Assembly (NCBI GenBank): GCA_019856515.1
Contig: CP082230.1
Coordinates: forward strand, 2,542,001 to 2,606,000
DNA: 64,000 nt
Reading direction: 5' to 3'
Origin: Prolixibacteraceae bacterium
GTDB taxonomy: Bacteria; Bacteroidota; Bacteroidia; Bacteroidales; Prolixibacteraceae
The number at the start of each line of letters is the position of its first letter. Position 1 is the stretch's first letter. Shown in pieces: positions 27,726-36,332 of this stretch. The notes under the pieces were generated by a model. The model ran no database searches, was not told where the DNA came from, and worked only from the letters and a program-made list of their open reading frames with translations. Position numbers and translations under genes: made by a program.

Positions 27726-28159
27726 GGAGGAATCATCTCGATAAAATCATAACGGTGATTCTTTCGATCTAGCTTACAACAATAGTGGTTAAGTCCATTG
27801 GTTACCACAAGGTAGTCCACATTAAGGTCTAGATTATAGTTTGCGATTTGATTAAAGACATCTTGCGTTATTTTAACAGAAGGAGCCTTACATTCTACTG
27901 CTAATACAGGTGTTCTCTTGTTATTAAAAACAACGATATCACTCCTTCTATCCAAACCATTGACCTTAGTTGCATATTCAATAACCATTAAGGATGCGGG
28001 ATATTCAAGATGATTAACCATATAGTGAGCAAAATGCTGACGGACCCACTCCTCTGGCGTAAGACGAACATATTTTGATCTAAACATATCCCATACATAA
28101 GGTTTGTCATCCTGCTTTTTGCCTCGTAACTTTGCCTTTGGAAGATTTAATTGGATCAT
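27704..28159 (-). CDS. Stand-alone HsdR N-terminal-domain protein
   Basis: A 151-residue protein made only of the nuclease-type N-terminal domain of type I restriction R subunits. The PD-(D/E)xK-like core is SDIVVFNNKRTPVLAVECKA, preceded by RLTPEEWVRQHFAHYMVNHL and followed by QIANYNLDLNVDYLVVTNG. There is no helicase part and no modification or specificity gene nearby, so it is not a restriction system by itself. The family is widespread in Bacteroidota; its occurrence beside holA, as here (divergent from amn-holA), hints at a housekeeping DNA role. The 3' end overlaps the acetyltransferase gene on the other strand by 22 bases. Confidence 0.85.
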   Translation of the reverse strand: MIQLNLPKAKLRGKKQDDKPYVWDMFRSKYVRLTPEEWVRQHFAHYMVNHLEYPASLMVIEYATKVNGLDRRSDIVVFNNKRTPVLAVECKAPSVKITQDVFNQIANYNLDLNVDYLVVTNGLNHYCCKLDRKNHRYDFIEMIPPYSNFRC

Positions 28160-28315
28160 TTTAAATATTATATTTTTTGGTAGTTGCTATTATTATGATG
28201 TACTTGTAAAATATAGACAAAAATAAGTTTCTTTGCACAAACAGAAAACCTTATTGTGTCCTATCTGTCATACCTAATAGATATTACATGATAATTTCTT
28301 AAAAATGAATTAAGT

Positions 28316-29086
28316 ATGAAGACCAAAGAAGAGATAACACAAAATTGGCTTCCACGTTATACTGGAAAAAACCTAGATACTTTTGGTGAATATATTATTC
28401 TCACCAACTTTCAATACTATGTACAAGTATTTGCTAAACTATTTGATGTACAGATCGAAGGTGAAGGTCGATCTATGCCCAATGCGACTGCGAATGACAT
28501 GACCATTATCAACTTTGGAATGGGTAGCCCAAATGCTGCAACAATCCTTGACCTACTTAGTGCTATTTCCCCAAAGGCTGTATTATTTTTAGGTAAATGT
28601 GGCGGATTAAAAAAGAAGAATGATTTGGGAGACCTTATCTTGCCTATTGCAGCTATTCGTAGTGATGGTACATCAAATGATTATCTTCCACCAGAAGTTC
28701 CTGCATTACCAGCATTTAGCTTGCAACGAGCAATCTCGTCAGCAATTAAAAGTTACAATCGAGATTATTGGACTGGAACCGTGTTAACCACCAATAGAAG
28801 AGTCTGGGAATACGATGAAAGGTTCAAGAAATATTTACGCAAAACAAGAGCGATGGCTGTGGATATGGAAACAGCTACAGTATTCACTGTTGGCTTTGCA
28901 AACCAGATACCTACAGGAGCACTTCTTTTAGTTTCTGATCAACCGATGATTTCAGATGGAGTTAAAACAGAGAGCAGTGATAAAAAAGTAACAGAGAACT
29001 ATGTAGAAGAACATATTCGTATTGGTATTAGTGCACTCGAAGTACTTCGTGACGGTGGAGAATCTGTAAAACACCTTAAATTTTAA
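28316..29086 (+). CDS. amn: AMP nucleosidase
   Basis: Hydrolyses AMP to adenine and ribose 5-phosphate, in the cytoplasm. It has the nucleoside phosphorylase fold: NFGMGSPNAATILDLL, VLFLGKCGGLK, the adenine/ribose-binding MAVDMETATVFTVG and LLLVSDQPM. At 256 residues it is the short form usual in Bacteroidota, lacking the N-terminal regulatory domain of the E. coli enzyme. It starts an apparent operon with holA (5-base gap), the rhomboid gene (6-base gap) and the class IV aminotransferase-like gene (5-base gap). A -7-like TATTTTTG lies on the opposite strand at 28218-28225 for the divergent gene. Confidence 0.92.
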   Translation: MKTKEEITQNWLPRYTGKNLDTFGEYIILTNFQYYVQVFAKLFDVQIEGEGRSMPNATANDMTIINFGMGSPNAATILDLLSAISPKAVLFLGKCGGLKKKNDLGDLILPIAAIRSDGTSNDYLPPEVPALPAFSLQRAISSAIKSYNRDYWTGTVLTTNRRVWEYDERFKKYLRKTRAMAVDMETATVFTVGFANQIPTGALLLVSDQPMISDGVKTESSDKKVTENYVEEHIRIGISALEVLRDGGESVKHLKF

Positions 29087-29091
29087 CCGTT

Positions 29092-30093
29092 ATGAGTTTT
29101 CATAATATCTTAAAAGATATTGAACAAAAGAAATTCTCTCCTATCTATTTTTTAGAAGGAGAGGAGTCTTTCTATATTGATGAAATCACCAACAAGCTTG
29201 AAAGCACAGTACTAACCGAAGATGAGAAAGCATTTAACCAAACGACTCTTTACGGTAAAGACACTGATGTTAATGAAATAATGCTTGCAGCCAAAAGATT
29301 TCCAATGATGTCTGAACACCAACTAATCATTGTAAAAGAGGCTCAAAATATTCGTAACATTGAAGCAATAGATTCCTACTGCAAGAATCCTCTTCAAAGT
29401 ACTATATTGGTCATCAATTATCGTTATAAGAATATCGATAAGAGAAAGGCACTTGCGAAGACTATCAAAAAAAATGGGGTGCTATTTGATGCAAAAAAAC
29501 CCTACGAAAGTGATATACCCAATTGGATAAATAGCAGAGTAAAATCCATGGGATACACTATTGATCCAAAAGCAACGATGCTTATTGCAGAATCTATTGG
29601 AAACAGTCTAGCTCAACTTTCCAACAATATCGATAAACTAAGTATTGGTATTAAACCTGGAGATAAGATTACCCTTGAAAATGTTGAAAAGAATATTGGC
29701 ATCAGTAAAGAGTTCAATAGTTTTGAGCTTCAAGATGCTATTGGAACAAAAGATGTCGTAAAAGCAAATCTTATTGTAAATCATATGGGTGGAAACCCAA
29801 AACAATATCCTTTTGCTGCGAACATTGCTGTTCTATATAACTATTTCAAAAAGCTTCTTATGATGCACTATGCCAAGGTGAAATCAAAGGATGAACTAGC
29901 AAGATTTATGGGTGTACACCCTTTCTTCTTGACTGGATACTCTAAAGCTGCAAGAAACTATAACATACGTAATGTCGTAGCAATTATCGGCCTGCTTCGT
30001 GAATATGACCGACTTTCAAAAGGTGGAGCACCAACGAATACTACTGAAGGGGATCTGTTGAAAGAATTAGTTTATAAAATAATGCACATTTAA
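29092..30093 (+). CDS. holA: DNA polymerase III subunit delta
   Basis: Clamp-loader subunit that opens the sliding clamp. The 333-residue protein has the family N-terminus (KKFSPIYFLEGEESFYIDEI), the degenerate ATPase middle (MMSEHQLIIVKEAQNI) and the collar region (NAIGT-like LQDAIGTKDVVKANLIVNHM). Length and order fit HolA. It lies 5 bases after amn and 6 before the rhomboid gene, so it is mid-operon. Confidence 0.92.
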   Translation: MSFHNILKDIEQKKFSPIYFLEGEESFYIDEITNKLESTVLTEDEKAFNQTTLYGKDTDVNEIMLAAKRFPMMSEHQLIIVKEAQNIRNIEAIDSYCKNPLQSTILVINYRYKNIDKRKALAKTIKKNGVLFDAKKPYESDIPNWINSRVKSMGYTIDPKATMLIAESIGNSLAQLSNNIDKLSIGIKPGDKITLENVEKNIGISKEFNSFELQDAIGTKDVVKANLIVNHMGGNPKQYPFAANIAVLYNYFKKLLMMHYAKVKSKDELARFMGVHPFFLTGYSKAARNYNIRNVVAIIGLLREYDRLSKGGAPTNTTEGDLLKELVYKIMHI

Positions 30094-30099
30094 TTCATT

Positions 30100-30711
30100 A
30101 TGATTTTATCTATTACTACACTGCTTTGTATTACCATAGGAATTGTTTCATATTACTCTTTTCAAGACATGTCTCTATTTGAGAAACTTGAATTTAACTC
30201 ATATAAAATAGTTCATAAGTCTGAATACTATCGTTTATTCACACATGCTTTTGTTCACGGAGATTGGAATCATCTAATCATAAACTTATTAGTACTTTAT
30301 TCATTTGGATCAAATGTAGAAGGATTCTTCATTGGCAATTTTGGAAGCTTAGGATCAATATATTACATACTTCTTTTTGTCTTATCACTACCTATTTCAT
30401 CTATTGTAGATCTTATTAAATACAAAGACAATCCACACTATAATGCAGTAGGAGCATCTGGTGCCGTTTCTGCAATTCTATTTTGCTCTATATTCTTAAA
30501 CCCTTGGGGGAAAATATATTTCTTTGCAGTATTACCTATTCCAGGTGTACTTTTTGGAGCCGGATACATATATTATAGCTACTATATGGGACAGAAAAAC
30601 AGCGATAATGTTGGGCATTATGCACATCTAACAGGTGCTCTATTTGGTTTTATCTATCCGTTATTTATTAACTTCAATAAATTTCTTACTCATTTCATTC
30701 AGCAGTTCTAA
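30100..30711 (+). CDS. Rhomboid-family intramembrane serine protease
   Basis: A 203-residue inner-membrane protease with about six helices. The rhomboid motifs are present: HAFVHGDWNHLIINLLVLY in the second helix region, catalytic S120 in GASGAVSA, and catalytic H176 in GHYAHLTGALFGF. Substrates are unknown. It lies within the amn-holA operon, with 6- and 5-base gaps. The protein begins directly with a membrane helix and has no accessory cytoplasmic domain. Confidence 0.92.
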   Translation: MILSITTLLCITIGIVSYYSFQDMSLFEKLEFNSYKIVHKSEYYRLFTHAFVHGDWNHLIINLLVLYSFGSNVEGFFIGNFGSLGSIYYILLFVLSLPISSIVDLIKYKDNPHYNAVGASGAVSAILFCSIFLNPWGKIYFFAVLPIPGVLFGAGYIYYSYYMGQKNSDNVGHYAHLTGALFGFIYPLFINFNKFLTHFIQQF

Positions 30712-30716
30712 TTTCA

Positions 30717-31514
30717 ATGCAACACCCCTCTGAAAGATATATCAATTATGATGGGATTATGGTCCCAAGAAATGAACCGAAGATATCTATTCCAGACCAT
30801 CTTCATTGGGATCATAATGTGGAGGTGTGTATTCGATACACTGATGAAAATTTTATTCTCTCTAATCCCATATGGGCTGATCTTATTAGAAAGTCAGGTG
30901 TTATGGGATTATCCATTCCTGACTCTATATCAACACATGTGCGCTTTGAAAGAGAGCTTTTGAGAACAATAAAACAGAATGAAGTGTCTGATACAATAGC
31001 CAAGGTAACAATCCTTTCCAACCAACATTATTGTATTCAACTCTTTCATCCAACCACCTCTTTCTGGGAAACCAAGAAAGAAGGATGGTGGTCCGAAGTA
31101 AAAAGCTTTCCAGACCTTCTACATCTTCCATATTGGTATCGTCATCAGAAAATATGGTCCTCTATGAATGCCATGGCATCTGACATGGGATATGATCTAC
31201 TATTTATATTAGACCATCAAAAACATATAATAGAAACATCTAGAGGAGGCTTTTTTATTGTCAAAGCAAAAAAAACAACCTATATCGGAGACCTGAAACA
31301 TATTAACAGTATATCAAGTCAAGTGGTACGGAACTACATTAAAGAAGTTACAGTTCGAAGCTTTATTTCTGAAGAAGAGTTACTACAATCAGATGAAATA
31401 TTTATACTAGATAACGCCAATGGATTACAGTGGATTTTAGCCATGGGGCAGAGAAGATTTTTTAGTATTACAAGTAAAAACATCTTTAGGTGGCTCTATG
31501 AACATCATAGATAA
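30717..31514 (+). CDS. Class IV aminotransferase/aminodeoxychorismate lyase-like protein, probably catalytically altered
   Basis: A 265-residue protein with the layout of PLP fold type IV enzymes. It opens YINYDGIMVPRNEPKISIPD, matching the usual NGE-V-DEAKISV-DRG strand. The PLP-region strand is IIETSRGGFFIVKAKK, with the conserved glutamate (E173), and the C-terminal strand is LLQSDEIFILDNANG. Counting back 18 residues from the GYD that precedes the glutamate strand, the catalytic lysine position falls on W140; the nearest lysine is K145. This suggests loss of the Schiff-base lysine. It ends the amn-holA-rhomboid operon. The assignment rests on pattern matching only. Confidence 0.65.
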   Translation: MQHPSERYINYDGIMVPRNEPKISIPDHLHWDHNVEVCIRYTDENFILSNPIWADLIRKSGVMGLSIPDSISTHVRFERELLRTIKQNEVSDTIAKVTILSNQHYCIQLFHPTTSFWETKKEGWWSEVKSFPDLLHLPYWYRHQKIWSSMNAMASDMGYDLLFILDHQKHIIETSRGGFFIVKAKKTTYIGDLKHINSISSQVVRNYIKEVTVRSFISEEELLQSDEIFILDNANGLQWILAMGQRRFFSITSKNIFRWLYEHHR

Positions 31515-31609
31515 AAACAGAATACAGACTACTTGTTTCATATGTCACCCAGATAATCAGGTTTATCTTATCACAACCTTTATCCAACTAAAGCCACATT
31601 ACTCACAAT

Positions 31610-32197
31610 CTAATTCAGAGATGGGTGACGCGGGAAATATTTCCAACTCGAATAATGCTCACCTAATTGCGTTAGAGTATCCTCCCAAAGCATAATACTA
31701 GGTGGAAATACAGAGATCATACCCGGAGCTATAACTTTCCAATTCTTCATCTCTATCTCGTCTTTTAATTGCTTTTCAGACCAACCAGAATAACCGAGGA
31801 AAAATCTCACATTATCTTTTGTTGCATAACCGCTACTAAGCATACTTTTCAACTCCTCAAGATCTCCACCCCAATAAAGTCCCTCTTCTATTTGAACACT
31901 TCCACTCAAGATATCCCCAAGAGTGTGAATATAGAACAAACGATCCGTATCTAAAGGTCCTCCATAAAAAAGATCACAATCAGTATCAGGAAAGCCATCA
32001 ATCAAAGCCGATGCCTTATAAGGAACCAATTGATTCAACACAAAACCAACGATCCCTTCATCTGTTCTTTCAACAATGTAAATCACGGAACGTGAAAAGA
32101 ATCGACCTACCATAAATGGCTCCGCAATCATAAAAGATCCTTGTTTAAAAGAATCGGAATTATTTATCTCAAGAAAGTCCTTATTAAATATCTTCAT
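31610..32197 (-). CDS. YqgE/AlgH-family protein (UPF0301)
   Basis: A 195-residue cytoplasmic protein. Family motifs are SFMIAEPFMVGRFFSRSVIY, GIVGFVLNQ, YGGPLDTDRLFYIHT and RFFLGYSGWSEKQLKDEI. The biochemical role is unknown; AlgH relatives influence gene expression in Pseudomonas. It begins 1 base after the FtsB/DivIC-like gene and is surely co-transcribed with it. Confidence 0.92.
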   Translation of the reverse strand: MKIFNKDFLEINNSDSFKQGSFMIAEPFMVGRFFSRSVIYIVERTDEGIVGFVLNQLVPYKASALIDGFPDTDCDLFYGGPLDTDRLFYIHTLGDILSGSVQIEEGLYWGGDLEELKSMLSSGYATKDNVRFFLGYSGWSEKQLKDEIEMKNWKVIAPGMISVFPPSIMLWEDTLTQLGEHYSSWKYFPRHPSLN

Positions 32198-32198
32198 A

Positions 32199-32498
32199 TC
32201 ATTCTTCCATTACAACGAATACCTTTTCATGCCGTTTCTTCATATAGAAACGCTCTCTTGCATATTTCTCTAAGTCACCATTATTTTCCGACAACTCCTT
32301 CAAACGCTGTCGATTCTTCTCAATAGAAATTCTATGTTGCTCATGGACCCTCTTTAGCTGCTTCAACTCCTTTTCATGTCGTTTAAAAGCAATATAAGAG
32401 TGTGAATCTAAAAAGAAACTCCAAAAAAGGAATCCAACAAATACAGAAAAGAATGCAAAACGTGATGTAATACGATACTTTGCTTTTAATCTTAACAT
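32199..32498 (-). CDS. FtsB/DivIC-family septum formation initiator
   Basis: A 99-residue bitopic division protein. The start at 32498 (MLRLKAKYRITSRFAFF) is preferred over 32573, which would add an unrelated 25-residue extension. One membrane helix (FAFFSVFVGFLFWSFFL) is followed by a periplasmic coiled coil (FKRHEKELKQLKRVHEQ and on) and the family end ENNGDLEKYARERFYMKK, close to the FtsB/DivIC pattern. It would join FtsL and FtsQ/DivIB at the division site. It is followed by yqgE after 1 base. Confidence 0.85.
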   Translation of the reverse strand: MLRLKAKYRITSRFAFFSVFVGFLFWSFFLDSHSYIAFKRHEKELKQLKRVHEQHRISIEKNRQRLKELSENNGDLEKYARERFYMKKRHEKVFVVMEE

Positions 32499-32779
32499 AG
32501 TCTTGTTTAATAATATAACACGAAGATACAACGATTGGTTGACTTTATTAGTCTCAATTCCATAAAAACACACTACTCTCCACGATCCTAATATCTAAAT
32601 AAAGTTCAGTTCATTATAGAAGAACAAGGTACACTCCATTCATTAAAATTAGCTTCACAATAGCAACAAAATCACTACCCTTATACATATTTAAACATTT
32701 AAAGCACATAACAAAACACTAAATATTATTTTTCCCAATACATTAGTAGCACTACATATTGTTAAATCTATAAATTATT

Positions 32780-33029
32780 ATGAAAAGACTATTTCTTTCT
32801 CTTAATATATTAATTGTGAGTATGATATTATGCCAGCAAGAAGCATTGGAAATAACAAGTAAAACTGTTGATGCTATTGCCTTTGAGATTTTACCTACTA
32901 TTTCTAAGAGCGAAGCACAAACAAAATTCGCTAAGATTCTTTCTAAAGCAGTATACAACGACGAAGCAATAGAAACAATGTAATACAGATTTTGGTAATA
33001 AAATAATGTTTGTAATAAGACCAGAATGA
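32780..33029 (+). pseudogene. Internally deleted relic of the long lipoprotein gene
   Basis: The first 60 codons encode a lipoprotein signal (MKRLFLSLNILIVSMILC) and FEILPTISKSEAQTKFAKIL SKAVYNDE, closely matching the start of the long gene at 44584. The match then stops, and in another frame DFGNKIMFVIRPE ends at a TGA (33027-33029), matching the far end of the long gene (FNGNTTFMIIQPD). Roughly 1.1 kb of coding sequence is therefore missing. The TGA overlaps the ATG of the next lipoprotein gene as ATGA. The upstream region also shares tagcactaca with the other locus. A 67-residue peptide could still be made and secreted. Confidence 0.75.
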
Positions 33030-33640
33030 AAAGAATATTTTTTTTACCCCTACTACTACTTGTATTATACTCATGTAGTAAAGACGAACTGCCCGTATCT
33101 AAGGAATTGCCAAAATCAGCTTTTGGCTCATATCAACTAGTAGAGATGGTATCGAATAGATCTATTGATTTTAATGATGATGGACAAGATTTCAATTCCC
33201 TTCTTTATCAATACGAAAAAGGATATAATGGCAATCCGATACGATACACAAAAAAGGAACAGATGACATCGATTATCGGATCTACTATTGAGATCAATAT
33301 CCCTCGAAATGTCGAATATGATCCTTTTTCAAAGATCAATAAACCTCACTTCAATTACGCCTTAAGTTGGAGGGCATCATTTGAATCAAGAGAGAATATA
33401 GATAATGACTTCTTATTACTTACTTCAACAGGTCTTGAAGTTGATAGTAATAATCATGGAGAAGGAGATATTTCCAATATTATTTATAAAGACGGAAAAC
33501 TAACAGCATATGCATTAATAGATTGTTATGATTTTAAAACCAATAAAGTCTTAAAACTCAACATTAAATGCACCTTTGTTCGTCATGCATATTATCCAGA
33601 AGATGCAAGCAATATTGCTAAAAATACACCGATCTATTAA
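33026..33640 (+). CDS. Lipocalin-like lipoprotein (paralogue A)
   Basis: A 204-residue lipoprotein with lipobox LYSC (MKRIFFLPLLLLVLYSCSK). After SAFGSYQLVEMV comes an EF-hand-like loop DFNDDGQDFNSLL starting at D48, then beta-rich sequence ending CTFVRHAYYPEDASNIAKNT. The pattern of a small beta-barrel with a D-x-N-x-D-G loop fits lipocalin-like lipoproteins of Bacteroidota; the assignment is inference. It is a diverged paralogue of the genes at 45888 and 46857, sharing YKDG-xx-A-Y, YDFK and the end AKNTPI. It is preceded by the relic of its usual partner gene, whose stop overlaps its start. Confidence 0.7.
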   Translation: MKRIFFLPLLLLVLYSCSKDELPVSKELPKSAFGSYQLVEMVSNRSIDFNDDGQDFNSLLYQYEKGYNGNPIRYTKKEQMTSIIGSTIEINIPRNVEYDPFSKINKPHFNYALSWRASFESRENIDNDFLLLTSTGLEVDSNNHGEGDISNIIYKDGKLTAYALIDCYDFKTNKVLKLNIKCTFVRHAYYPEDASNIAKNTPIY

Positions 33641-33682
33641 ACCTAATATAGGATCGATGGTTTGATTGTATCGTACTTTAAC

Positions 33683-33717
33683 AGTCAGAATGGGGAAATT
33701 ATTTCCTCATTCTGATT
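33683..33717 (+). terminator. Terminator of lipoprotein paralogue A
   Basis: Stem of 12-13 bp (33685-33697 with 33703-33715, one G-U pair) and a 5-nt loop, followed by ttaatt. It lies about 45 bases past the stop codon. Confidence 0.6.
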
Positions 33718-34236
33718 AATTATTACATTGATGCTTCTTCCATTTATCATTATATCAACCACTTGCTACGAAAACAACCAAACATATAGTTTAAACCCAT
33801 AAGTAAGCAAGACGATAGTGATCCATTCCTCAATGAATATTGACATAGGATTAAAGGCAAAGCCATATACTATAACAACCATAGTGCTTTAGAACAAATT
33901 TAATAACTCAATGGAGATATAATCATTGACTTTCTGTGTAAATTGAACTAACTTCATTTCTACGAAGACAACCTCTATATTAAACAATTACCTCCTCCGA
34001 TTATTTGTTTTGTAGGAAAATCGACACAAATACCATCCATTTAATAGCAGCTACACTAAGTCGTAAGCAATGCTAAAACATCATTACTATGAAAAAAAAC
34101 AATACGGAAGCATTTTGATTTAGAACAGTTCAACTGCTAGAGTCATTATGCACAAAAAACATATTCCATTGAGATACATAAAAAAAGGGCTTCATCTCGA
34201 ACCCCTTTTTTTATGTATCTCAATAATATACTTGTA
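33718..34236. other. Intergenic region, no gene seen
   Basis: A 519-base gap ending in the strong hairpin at 34169-34223. Around 33880-34040 the plus strand can be read as broken protein-like segments interrupted by stops (for example LNGDIIIDFLCKLN). This is too weak to call a relic. Confidence 0.5.
34169..34223. terminator. Strong two-way terminator between lipoprotein A and pruA
   Basis: Perfect 21-bp arms 34169-34189 and 34203-34223 with a 13-nt loop. Each arm carries seven A or T inside the stem, so both strands can terminate. It lies 14 bases past the pruA stop. Confidence 0.8.
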
Positions 34237-35874
34237 TTATTCTATTTCAGGTCTAAAGTTTGGGTACATATAGTGTGTTGCAGGGACAAAAGTCTCTTTG
34301 ATCGTTCTAATCGATGTCCAACGCAATAGGTTAAACACAGAACCTGCCTTGTCATTCGTTCCAGATCCACGTCCACCCCCAAAAGGTTGTTGTCCAACAA
34401 CAGCTCCTGTAGGCTTATCGTTAATATAGAAATTACCTGCACTATGACGTAATGCTTTCACCAAACGGTCAATCTCATACCTATCGTTACTTAAGATAGC
34501 TCCAGTCAGTGCATACATTGAAGTCGTATCGACTAAAGATGCCATACTATCGATATCTTCGTCTTCATAAATATACAGAGTAATAATTGGACCAAACAGC
34601 TCCTCTTTCATAGTAAAATAGTCTGGTTTCTTTGCAACGACAATAGTTGGATCAATAAAGAAACCTTTCTCTTCACTATAGGTTCCTCCCCAGAAAATTT
34701 CAGCATCCTTATCTTCTTTCACCTTATCAATACACCCTGCAAGCTTAGTAAAACTTGCCTGATCAATTACTGCATTTACAAAATTAGAGAAATCCTCTAC
34801 AGGACCAACCTTAATATATTTCAACTGTTTGGTAAGTTCTTCTTGTAGTTGACTCCACATAGAACGAGGAATATAAGCTCTAGATGCTGCACTACACTTC
34901 TGTCCTTGGTATTCAAATGCACCACGTACAATTGCAGTAGCTACTTCTGTTGTATCTGCACTAGGTGCTGCAAAGATAAAGTCTTTCCCTCCTGTCTCTC
35001 CGACAATACGCGGATATGAACGATACTTTGATATATTATTTCCAATAGTTTTCCATATCGATTGGAAAACAGCAGTAGATCCAGTAAAGTGAATTCCAGC
35101 AAAATCAGGACTATTAAAAACGACATCAGCAGTATCTGGCCCTGAACTATGAACTAGGTTGATAACACCATCAGGAAGACCTGCTTTCTTAAAAATCTCC
35201 ATTACAACATGAGCAGAGTAGATCGCAGTCTTCGATGCTTTCCACACCACTGTATTTCCCATCATTGCAGGTGCCGCAGGTAGGTTTCCAGCAATAGCAG
35301 TAAAATTAAAAGGAGTCAAAGCAAAAACAAAACCTTCCAAAGGTCTAAACTCATTATAGTTCCAAATACCTTTTGATGAAGCTGGCTGCATCGCATATAT
35401 CTCGGACATACACTGTACCCCAAAACGTAGGAAATCGGCCAGTTCACATGCTGCATCAATTTCTGCCTGATAAGCATTTTTGGATTGAGCCAACATGGTT
35501 GCTGCATTAATTTTATATCGATAAGGTCCGCTAATCAATTCAGCCGCTTTTAAGAAAATAGATGCTCTATGATGCCATGGCATGGTCTCCCATGCTGGCT
35601 TTGCCTCTAAAGAAGCATCTATAGCCATCTGAACATGCTCTTTTTCTCCTATATGATAATAACCAAGAAGGTGTGCTAAATCATGAGGTGGACGTATCTG
35701 TTCTCTATTTTCTGAATAGACGGACTGTCCTCCAATAATCATTGGTAGTTCAACCAACTCAGATCTCCATTCATAAATTGCTTTTTGTAGTCTTTTTCTC
35801 TCTAGGCTTCCTGGCTCATATGTATAAACGGGTTCATTAGTAGCTTTGGGTACTCTATAAAAACCATCTGTCAT
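34237..35874 (-). CDS. pruA: L-glutamate gamma-semialdehyde dehydrogenase (1-pyrroline-5-carboxylate dehydrogenase)
   Basis: Second step of proline degradation, oxidising glutamate semialdehyde to glutamate with NAD+. The aldehyde dehydrogenase motifs are clear: FVFALTPFNFTAIAGNLPAA, FTGSTAVF, the general-base glutamate in VGETGGKDF and the catalytic cysteine in YQGQKCSAASR. At 545 residues it is the stand-alone form with no proline dehydrogenase domain. The start gives MTDGFYRVPKATNEPVYTYE, typical for the family. No putA/prodh gene is in the window. A TACCTTTG element lies 50 bases upstream. Confidence 0.95.
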   Translation of the reverse strand: MTDGFYRVPKATNEPVYTYEPGSLERKRLQKAIYEWRSELVELPMIIGGQSVYSENREQIRPPHDLAHLLGYYHIGEKEHVQMAIDASLEAKPAWETMPWHHRASIFLKAAELISGPYRYKINAATMLAQSKNAYQAEIDAACELADFLRFGVQCMSEIYAMQPASSKGIWNYNEFRPLEGFVFALTPFNFTAIAGNLPAAPAMMGNTVVWKASKTAIYSAHVVMEIFKKAGLPDGVINLVHSSGPDTADVVFNSPDFAGIHFTGSTAVFQSIWKTIGNNISKYRSYPRIVGETGGKDFIFAAPSADTTEVATAIVRGAFEYQGQKCSAASRAYIPRSMWSQLQEELTKQLKYIKVGPVEDFSNFVNAVIDQASFTKLAGCIDKVKEDKDAEIFWGGTYSEEKGFFIDPTIVVAKKPDYFTMKEELFGPIITLYIYEDEDIDSMASLVDTTSMYALTGAILSNDRYEIDRLVKALRHSAGNFYINDKPTGAVVGQQPFGGGRGSGTNDKAGSVFNLLRWTSIRTIKETFVPATHYMYPNFRPEIE

Positions 35875-35922
35875 AACTGTAATATTTTGAGTAATTCTTA
35901 ATTAGGGTTAAATACTTTATAA

Positions 35923-35930
35923 CAAAGGTA
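35923..35930 (-). promoter_or_regulatory. -7 promoter element of pruA
   Basis: TACCTTTG on the minus strand, a perfect TAnnTTTG, 49 bases before the pruA ATG. No -33 TTG at normal spacing was found. Confidence 0.45.
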
Positions 35931-36278
35931 TATAGTTCACAATCCATATTTACTAACAAAAATCATACAGACACCACATTCTACTTATACATACCTATTT
36001 TATGGGGCTATTTAAATTCAAAATGAAAGAATAGTTAACAATTTAATAATACTAATTAAACAAATAAAAAACATCTTATGTTTATGAAAACAACGACATA
36101 CAAAACCAAAAGATGATCAAAAAAGATCAATATCAAACTATGTTAACTAATATTGGTCCTACCAATAGTTGGCATATAAAAGTAGTACCCCTATTTTAAT
36201 GAGGTAAACTTATTATATCATATTAAAACAATGTATTACCCTAGGAAATCACCCACCCCTGACAGATCTATATAAAAA

Positions 36279-36304
36279 AAGGCTATCTCATAAGAGACAG
36301 CCTT
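36279..36304 (-). terminator. Terminator of the nqr operon
   Basis: Arms 36279-36289 and 36294-36304 give an 11-bp stem with one G-U pair and a 4-nt loop, followed on the minus strand by seven T, about 29 bases past the nqrF stop. Confidence 0.85.
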
Positions 36305-36332
36305 CATATATTCTTACTTTGACAAAGAAGTA

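Larger units (their letters stand above)
35875..36332. other. Intergenic region, no gene seen
   Basis: A 458-base AT-rich gap between pruA and the nqr operon. It holds the pruA -7 element, a small palindrome tattggt-cct-accaata at 36151-36167 and the nqr terminator. No reading frame stands out. Confidence 0.6.

Noticed and set aside
27704..28159. Type I restriction-modification or defence system
   Set aside because: Only an HsdR N-terminal domain is present; there is no helicase, methyltransferase or specificity gene nearby.
33718..34168. Broken protein-like stretches suggesting a second gene relic
   Set aside because: Stops interrupt every frame and no join gives a convincing sequence longer than about 20 residues.
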